From NCBI GenBank assembly GCA_934691925.1, contig CAKUTI010000003.1, positions 32,210 through 96,209 of the forward strand: DNA of 64,000 bases, written 5' to 3'. Of this stretch, positions 59,601 through 64,000 are shown piece after piece. Numbering within the stretch: position 1 is the first letter of the stretch; each line of letters opens with the position of its first letter. The stretch is from an uncultured Treponema sp. GTDB taxonomy: Bacteria > Spirochaetota > Spirochaetia > Treponematales > Treponemataceae. The position numbers and the translations under genes are program-made. The notes beneath the pieces are model-generated. The model made no database searches, was not told the DNA's origin, and saw only the letters and a program-made list of their open reading frames with translations.

Positions 59601-60380
59601 ATGGACAGACGAAAAATAATCTACTATTCAGATGAGCTGAACGACGAATTTTCCACAGCCGTGATAAAGCCGAGAAAAATCGATGAAAAATACGATTACG
59701 GCGGCAGAACTCTTTCATGGAAGATAAAGCGTTTTTTTCTCTGGAGAATAATCGCAGTTCCAGTCGCTTTTGCATACTTAAAGCTCGTTTTCGCAAATAA
59801 AATTGTCGGGCGCGAAAAAGTAAGGCCGTTCAAAAAATCTCCGATTTTCTTTTACGGAAACCACACGAACACTTTTTCAGATCCGCTCGTTCCGACTTTT
59901 GCAGGCTGGCCGCACAGCACTTTTGTGATTGTCCATCCGAACAACGTCTCAATGCCGTTCTGGGGAAAATTTATGCCATATCTCGGCGCGCTGCCCCTTC
60001 CTGACAATCTAAAAGCCGGAAAAAATTTCATGGAGACAATAAGGCTTCACGTAAGAGAAAATTCTTCTATTATGATTTATCCAGAGGCTCATATCTGGCC
60101 ATTTTATACAAAAATCCGGCAGTTTCCAGACTCGTCTTTTAAATATCCTGTCGAATACAAAACGCCGGTTTTCTGCTTCACGAATGTCTACACAAGGCAA
60201 AAATTCAGAAAGACTCCAAAAATGACGACTTACATTGACGGGCCTTTTTTTGCTGACGAAAGTATTTCCCCAAAAGAGCGCAGAAAAAAGCTGAGAGATG
60301 AAGTCTACAATGCGATGTGCGAGAGGGCAAAACTTAGCACCTACGAAGCGATAAAATACATTAAAAAGGAATCAGAATGA
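59601..60380 (+). CDS. PlsC-like acyltransferase with altered HX5D motif
   Basis: This 259-residue protein has the same fold as its neighbour: one N-terminal hydrophobic segment (IIAVPVAFAYLKLVFA) and the acyltransferase domain. The catalytic motif reads NHTNTFSD, with five residues between H88 and D94 instead of four. YPEAHIWPFYTKIRQFPDSSFKYPVEYKTPVF is the acceptor-site block. It is either active with altered geometry or specialised for a different acyl acceptor. The ribosome-binding site is weak. It overlaps the next gene by 4 bases (ATGA). Confidence 0.85.
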   Translation: MDRRKIIYYSDELNDEFSTAVIKPRKIDEKYDYGGRTLSWKIKRFFLWRIIAVPVAFAYLKLVFANKIVGREKVRPFKKSPIFFYGNHTNTFSDPLVPTFAGWPHSTFVIVHPNNVSMPFWGKFMPYLGALPLPDNLKAGKNFMETIRLHVRENSSIMIYPEAHIWPFYTKIRQFPDSSFKYPVEYKTPVFCFTNVYTRQKFRKTPKMTTYIDGPFFADESISPKERRKKLRDEVYNAMCERAKLSTYEAIKYIKKESE

Positions 60381-61210
60381 AAAACATACTTTTCTGCGGA
60401 AACGACAAGGTTTTTGACGGAATCCTGACTGCGATGCTTTCAATTTTTATGCGGACGAAATCAAAAGAGCCGTTCACTCTCTTTATTTTCACTATGGACG
60501 TTTCGCATTTGAACAAACGGTTCACTCCGCTTTCAGACGCGCAGGCGAATTTTTTGGATGAAGTTGCAAAATCATATAATCCGGAGAACAAAGTCAAGAA
60601 AATCGATGTCACAAAAATCTACATGGAAAATTTCTCAGGCTGCCCGAACGAAAACTGCTACTGCTCGCCCTACACTTTAATACGTCTTTTTGCGGACGTT
60701 TTCACCGAGATTCCAGACAAAATTCTCTATCTTGACGCGGACATTCTTTTTAACCGCGACATCGACCTGATTTGGAACACGAACATCGAGAATTTTGAAT
60801 ACGCCGCCTCGCGCGACCATTACGGAAAAATTCTTCTTTTTTTCAGAAGAAAATTCATTAACGCGGGCGTGATTCTGTTCAATATGAAAAAATGCAGGGA
60901 GACAAAAATCTTTGAAAAGGCGCGCAATCTTATAAGGACGAAAAAACTGCTTTTCGCCGACGAAAGCGCGCTTATCGAAAGCACAGCCGCGCAGAAAATT
61001 CTAAGCCAGCGTTTCAACGACCAGAAATTTCTTTACAAAGACACAGTAATCCGCCATTTCTCGAAAAGGCTTTTTTGGCTTCCGTTCCCGCACACCGCAA
61101 ACATAAAGCAATGGAACGTCACAAAAGTCCACAAGGTTTTCGGCTACGAGAATTTTGACGACATTTTTTCCGAGTATATTTATCTTAAAAAGAAATTCGA
61201 GAAAAACTGA
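60377..61210 (+). CDS. Family 8 glycosyltransferase
   Basis: This 277-residue GT-A enzyme has the metal-binding DxD in ILYLDADILFNRD (residues 120-122) and the GT8-type FINAGVILFNMKKCRE block. HFSKRLFWLPFP near the C-terminus probably provides the last metal ligand. It is shorter than the first GT8 in the cluster and only distantly similar to it, so the two probably add different sugars. It overlaps the PlsC-like gene by 4 bases and ends the plus-strand cluster. Confidence 0.88.
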   Translation: MKNILFCGNDKVFDGILTAMLSIFMRTKSKEPFTLFIFTMDVSHLNKRFTPLSDAQANFLDEVAKSYNPENKVKKIDVTKIYMENFSGCPNENCYCSPYTLIRLFADVFTEIPDKILYLDADILFNRDIDLIWNTNIENFEYAASRDHYGKILLFFRRKFINAGVILFNMKKCRETKIFEKARNLIRTKKLLFADESALIESTAAQKILSQRFNDQKFLYKDTVIRHFSKRLFWLPFPHTANIKQWNVTKVHKVFGYENFDDIFSEYIYLKKKFEKN

Positions 61211-61270
61211 TTTTAAGGTAGGATTTCGTCTCCCGAAAGAATTTCTAAATTTTTTGACAGATTTGTCAGC

Positions 61271-62158
61271 TTAGTCTTCTTTCGGAGAAAGCTTCGAGCT
61301 GAAATAAGCCATCAAAGCTCCGGTTAAAAGACTTAAAAACGAGCCTAATGCCATCGGAAGTCCGTTTATTTCAGAGATTCCCGGGAAAAGATGAATCGCA
61401 GAGCCGACCAAGAGACCGAAGATAACGGCGTAAGTCTGGTTTGGAGCGATTTTCAAAAGAGTTTTCACAAGCCAGGCACCGCACAAAAGCCCGAACAGCA
61501 CGCCGATTCCGTTAGGAAGAAGCAGGATAAGCGCATGAAAAAATGTGTCAGGCGAAAAAAGCGACGGAATGCTTTTCATAACGATTGGATAAACGCCCAT
61601 AATCAGCATTAAAAGCGAGCCTGAAATTCCGGGGATTATCATCGCGACCGCGCCTAAGATTCCAGCCGCGAAAATCTTCAATGCGAGAGAAAAAGTCCAT
61701 TCAGGAAGCTCCGCAGAAATTGCAGATGAAGCGTCAACGTTTCCTTCAAGCGAAGAGAAAACTAAAAGCGCGGCAAGTCCGAGCGTTGCGCAGACAACAA
61801 CAGAAAACGTTTTTCCGAGCGGAAATTTCGCGCCTTTTTCAATCTTTGTCATAAAAAGAAAAAGCATCGGAAGGCTTCCGACTATAAGCCCTGTGAAAAA
61901 ATAATTTGTCTGAACCGGGAAATTCTCATATAAAAGTGTAATCAGCTTGCTGAAAAGCAGAACTCCGCTCGCCATTCCGCAGACAAGAGGAACAACGAAA
62001 AGCCTGTTTGAAATCAGCTTCTTTATGTTCAAGGTGATCGCGTTCACAAATTTGTCATAAATATTGAAGACAACCGCCATCGTGCTCCCAGAAACACCAG
62101 GAATCACATTCGCCATGCCGATTACAAGCCCGATTAAAAGAGTTCTGACTATATCCAT
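61271..62158 (-). CDS. popT: Undecaprenyl-phosphate translocase, DUF368 (PopT) family
   Basis: This 295-residue polytopic membrane protein has about eight helices and two inverted halves, each with the DUF368 motif: GMANVIPGVSGSTMAVVFNIY near residue 15 and MIIPGISGSLLMLIMGVYP in the second half. DUF368 proteins recycle the C55 lipid carrier by flipping undecaprenyl phosphate back to the cytoplasmic face. GGAG is 11 bases before the ATG. It follows rfbD by 20 bases, so carrier-lipid recycling is placed with surface-glycan genes. Confidence 0.9.
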   Translation of the reverse strand: MDIVRTLLIGLVIGMANVIPGVSGSTMAVVFNIYDKFVNAITLNIKKLISNRLFVVPLVCGMASGVLLFSKLITLLYENFPVQTNYFFTGLIVGSLPMLFLFMTKIEKGAKFPLGKTFSVVVCATLGLAALLVFSSLEGNVDASSAISAELPEWTFSLALKIFAAGILGAVAMIIPGISGSLLMLIMGVYPIVMKSIPSLFSPDTFFHALILLLPNGIGVLFGLLCGAWLVKTLLKIAPNQTYAVIFGLLVGSAIHLFPGISEINGLPMALGSFLSLLTGALMAYFSSKLSPKED

Positions 62159-62178
62159 TTTCGAAAAATCTCCGAAAA

Positions 62179-63060
62179 CTATCTTATCATTTCTTTGTTA
62201 AAAAGTGAACTTTCCATAAAAACGCGGAGGCTTTCTTTCCAATCAGGAAGATTTATTCCAAGCGCGCTCTGGATTTTTTCCTTGCTCAGAACTGAGTAAG
62301 CAGGCCGCTTCGCCGGTGTCGGATAATCGGCAGTCGTGCAAGGATTTACAGCGCAGTCAGAATTTGTGATTAAGCCCTGCTCTATTCCCTGATTTTTGAT
62401 TTCAACAGCGAAATTCCACCAAGAAATCTCGCCCAAGTCTGTAACGTGGTAAATTCCGTAAGGAATATTTTTTTCCGTGATTTTCAAGATGACTTCTGCA
62501 AGGTCTCCGCAGAAAGTCGGAGTTCCTTTCTGGTCGTTCACGACTTTTACAGCAGAATGCGAGTTCATAGCGCGAATCATTGTGTAGACGAAATTTTTTC
62601 CGTCCCAGCCGTAAAGCCACGCAGTCCGCAAAATATAATATTCGCTTGTCTCTTCCTGTATAGCTTTTTCGCCCTCGGCTTTTGTTTTTCCGTAAACGCC
62701 AATCGGGGAAATAGGAGAATCTTCCGCAATCGGAGATGCTGCAGTTCCGTCAAAAACATAGTCCGTTGAAATATGAATCAGTTTCGCGCCGATTTTCTTT
62801 GCAAGCCGGGCAATGTTTCTAGGTCCTTCAGCATTGAGTTTTTCAGCAAAAGAAGATTCTGCCTCAGCCTTGTCAACCGCCGTGTAAGCCGCACAGTTCA
62901 CAATGAAATCAAACTTTTTTCCAGCGGCGAATTTTTCAAGGGAAGAAAAATCAGTGATGTCAACAGAACGGTCAGTGCCTTCAAAATCGATTTTATTCTC
63001 TTTTAAAAGGCGGCAAAGCCCAGTTCCCAACATTCCGTTGCAGCCGATTACCCAAATCAT
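62179..63060 (-). CDS. rfbD: dTDP-4-dehydrorhamnose reductase
   Basis: This NADPH-dependent short-chain reductase makes dTDP-L-rhamnose, the last step of the pathway. MIWVIGCNGMLGTGL is the dinucleotide-binding motif. HISTDYVFDGTAASPIAEDSPISPIGVYGKTKAEGE holds the catalytic tyrosine and lysine (YGKTK). At 293 residues it is normal. GGAAG is 10 bases before the ATG. It lies directly after rfbB (6 bases) and before the DUF368 gene. Confidence 0.95.
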   Translation of the reverse strand: MIWVIGCNGMLGTGLCRLLKENKIDFEGTDRSVDITDFSSLEKFAAGKKFDFIVNCAAYTAVDKAEAESSFAEKLNAEGPRNIARLAKKIGAKLIHISTDYVFDGTAASPIAEDSPISPIGVYGKTKAEGEKAIQEETSEYYILRTAWLYGWDGKNFVYTMIRAMNSHSAVKVVNDQKGTPTFCGDLAEVILKITEKNIPYGIYHVTDLGEISWWNFAVEIKNQGIEQGLITNSDCAVNPCTTADYPTPAKRPAYSVLSKEKIQSALGINLPDWKESLRVFMESSLFNKEMIR

Positions 63061-63066
63061 AAAAAA

Positions 63067-64000
63067 TTATCTTCCCAAGTCCTTGTAGTTTTTCTGAATC
63101 CAGTCTTTGTAAGAGCCGTTTTGAATATGCTCAATCCATTCGCCGTGGCTCAAGTACCATTTTATAGTAGACAAAAGCCCTTGCTCGAAAGTCATTTTTC
63201 GCTCCCAGCCAAGCTTTGTTTTTGCCTTAGTGCAGTCAATCGCGTAGCGGCGGTCGTGTCCCGGGCGATCTTTTACAAAAGTGATTGATTTTCTTACATC
63301 TTCAGGATTTTTTCCAAGCTCTTTTGAAGTCAAGTCGATGACTGTGTTCAAAAGCTTGATGTTTTCCCATTCGTTCTCGCCACCGAGATTCCATTTTTCA
63401 CCGGCAGGAGACTGCTTTATAATCTGCCAGACTCCGCGGTTGTGGTCTTCAACATAAATCCAGTCGCGTATATTTTTTCCGTCGCCGTAAACAGGAAGCT
63501 CTTTTCCATCTTTGATATTGGAAATCATAAGCGGAAGCAGCTTTTCCGGAAACTGGAACGGGCCGTAATTGTTTGTACAGTTTGACAAAGTTACAGGAAG
63601 CCCGTAAGTGTGGTAATAAGCCATAACGATATGGTCAGAACTTGCCTTTGACGCAGAATAAGGAGAGCGCGGGTCATAAGGCGTTGTCTCAACGAAATAT
63701 CCTGTTTCGCCAAGCGAGCCGTAAACCTCATCTGTTGAAATATGATGAAAAAGAACATCATCGCGCGGATTGTCAAGCGAGACATTCCAGTATTTTCTGG
63801 CGACATCGAGAAGCGTGTAAGTTCCCATCACGTTTGTCTTGATAAAAGCCTCAGGACCGAGTATCGAGCGGTCAACGTGGCTTTCAGCCGCAAAATGAAT
63901 CACGGTGTCAATATCGTATTCTTTGAAAATTCTTTCGATTTGCGGGCGGTCGCAGATGTCAACTTTCTCAAAAAAATATCTTCTATTTGAGTTGTCCGGG
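63067..64000 (-). CDS. rfbB: dTDP-glucose 4,6-dehydratase, 5' end beyond window
   Basis: RfbB converts dTDP-glucose to dTDP-4-keto-6-deoxyglucose, the first committed rhamnose step. The frame is open to the right edge, reading PDNSNRRYFFEKVDICDRPQ before VIHFAAESHVDRSI, so the N-terminal Rossmann part is outside the window. About 310 residues are present. HISTDEVYGSL and YSASKASSDHIVMAYYHTYG (YxxxK active site) are seen. A GTG at 63903 is internal, not the start. With rfbD next it indicates rhamnose in a surface polymer. Confidence 0.95.
   Translation of the reverse strand, partial: PDNSNRRYFFEKVDICDRPQIERIFKEYDIDTVIHFAAESHVDRSILGPEAFIKTNVMGTYTLLDVARKYWNVSLDNPRDDVLFHHISTDEVYGSLGETGYFVETTPYDPRSPYSASKASSDHIVMAYYHTYGLPVTLSNCTNNYGPFQFPEKLLPLMISNIKDGKELPVYGDGKNIRDWIYVEDHNRGVWQIIKQSPAGEKWNLGGENEWENIKLLNTVIDLTSKELGKNPEDVRKSITFVKDRPGHDRRYAIDCTKAKTKLGWERKMTFEQGLLSTIKWYLSHGEWIEHIQNGSYKDWIQKNYKDLGR

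Overview
The window looks like chromosomal core sequence from a spirochaete of the genus Treponema, of the non-pallidum host- or gut-associated type. Support comes from a P83/100-family antigen gene, many periplasmic or outer-membrane propeller, HEAT and ankyrin proteins, the order rpsB-tsf-frr-uppS-cdsA-dxr-rseP, relaxed lipoboxes, an AT-leaning genome, and the absence of lipid A genes here. I see no rRNA, tRNA, insertion sequence, prophage or CRISPR array. The only gene-free stretch over 300 bases is 27145-27860.

Layout. 1-2339 (minus): rpmE, rnc, acpP, rpmF, coaD. 2396-4600 (plus): a lipoprotein, a HEAT-type periplasmic protein, maf. 4744-13988 (plus): translation and envelope genes rpsB, tsf, frr, uppS, cdsA, dxr, rseP, then a beta-propeller and an ankyrin protein. 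14077-21213 (plus): rsmD, a TPR pair, rlmN, a cysteine-free HMA-like protein, a 2-hydroxyacid dehydrogenase, leuCD and a CPBP protease. 21217-27144 (minus): a FemAB-like enzyme, RNase Z and a Gld-type ABC system whose permease and auxiliary protein are fused. 27145-27860: gene-free, holding a 22-bp-periodic AT-rich repeat array. 27861-36963 (plus): an inosine/uracil-type DNA glycosylase, pyrG-glnA-ANTAR, an RNA uracil methyltransferase, a PQQ-like propeller, P83/100. 37077-43087 (minus): rpsF-ssb-rpsR-rplI-dnaB, glgA, an aminotransferase. 43147-50801: an exported protein, then a minus-strand operon with PilZ, HEAT, ComEC, RsmA and two pseudouridine synthases. 50918-57563: a Lol/Mac-like export system with its ATPase on the opposite strand. 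57716-64000: GT8-PlsC-PlsC-GT8, an undecaprenyl-phosphate translocase (DUF368/PopT) and dTDP-rhamnose genes, the last running off the right edge.

The observations most worth a second look are these. (1) The pyrG leader at 28496-28622 carries an intrinsic terminator whose 5' arm is shared with a hexaloop hairpin having A at loop position 1 and G at position 4. That is the signature bound by ANTAR antiterminators, and an ANTAR protein is encoded third in the same apparent operon (pyrG-glnA-ANTAR). (2) An iteron-like array of about ten 22-bp units lies at 27373-27592. (3) About eleven genes have a -10 box ending only 5-8 bases before the start codon and no Shine-Dalgarno, which points to frequent leaderless transcription. 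Two compact divergent pairs (coaD/lipoprotein and aminotransferase/exported protein) have both promoters packed into 56-59 bp. (4) An HMA-fold protein has lost both metal-binding cysteines.

All calls come from reading the sequence. No database search or folding program was run, so promoter, hairpin and family statements are visual judgements.
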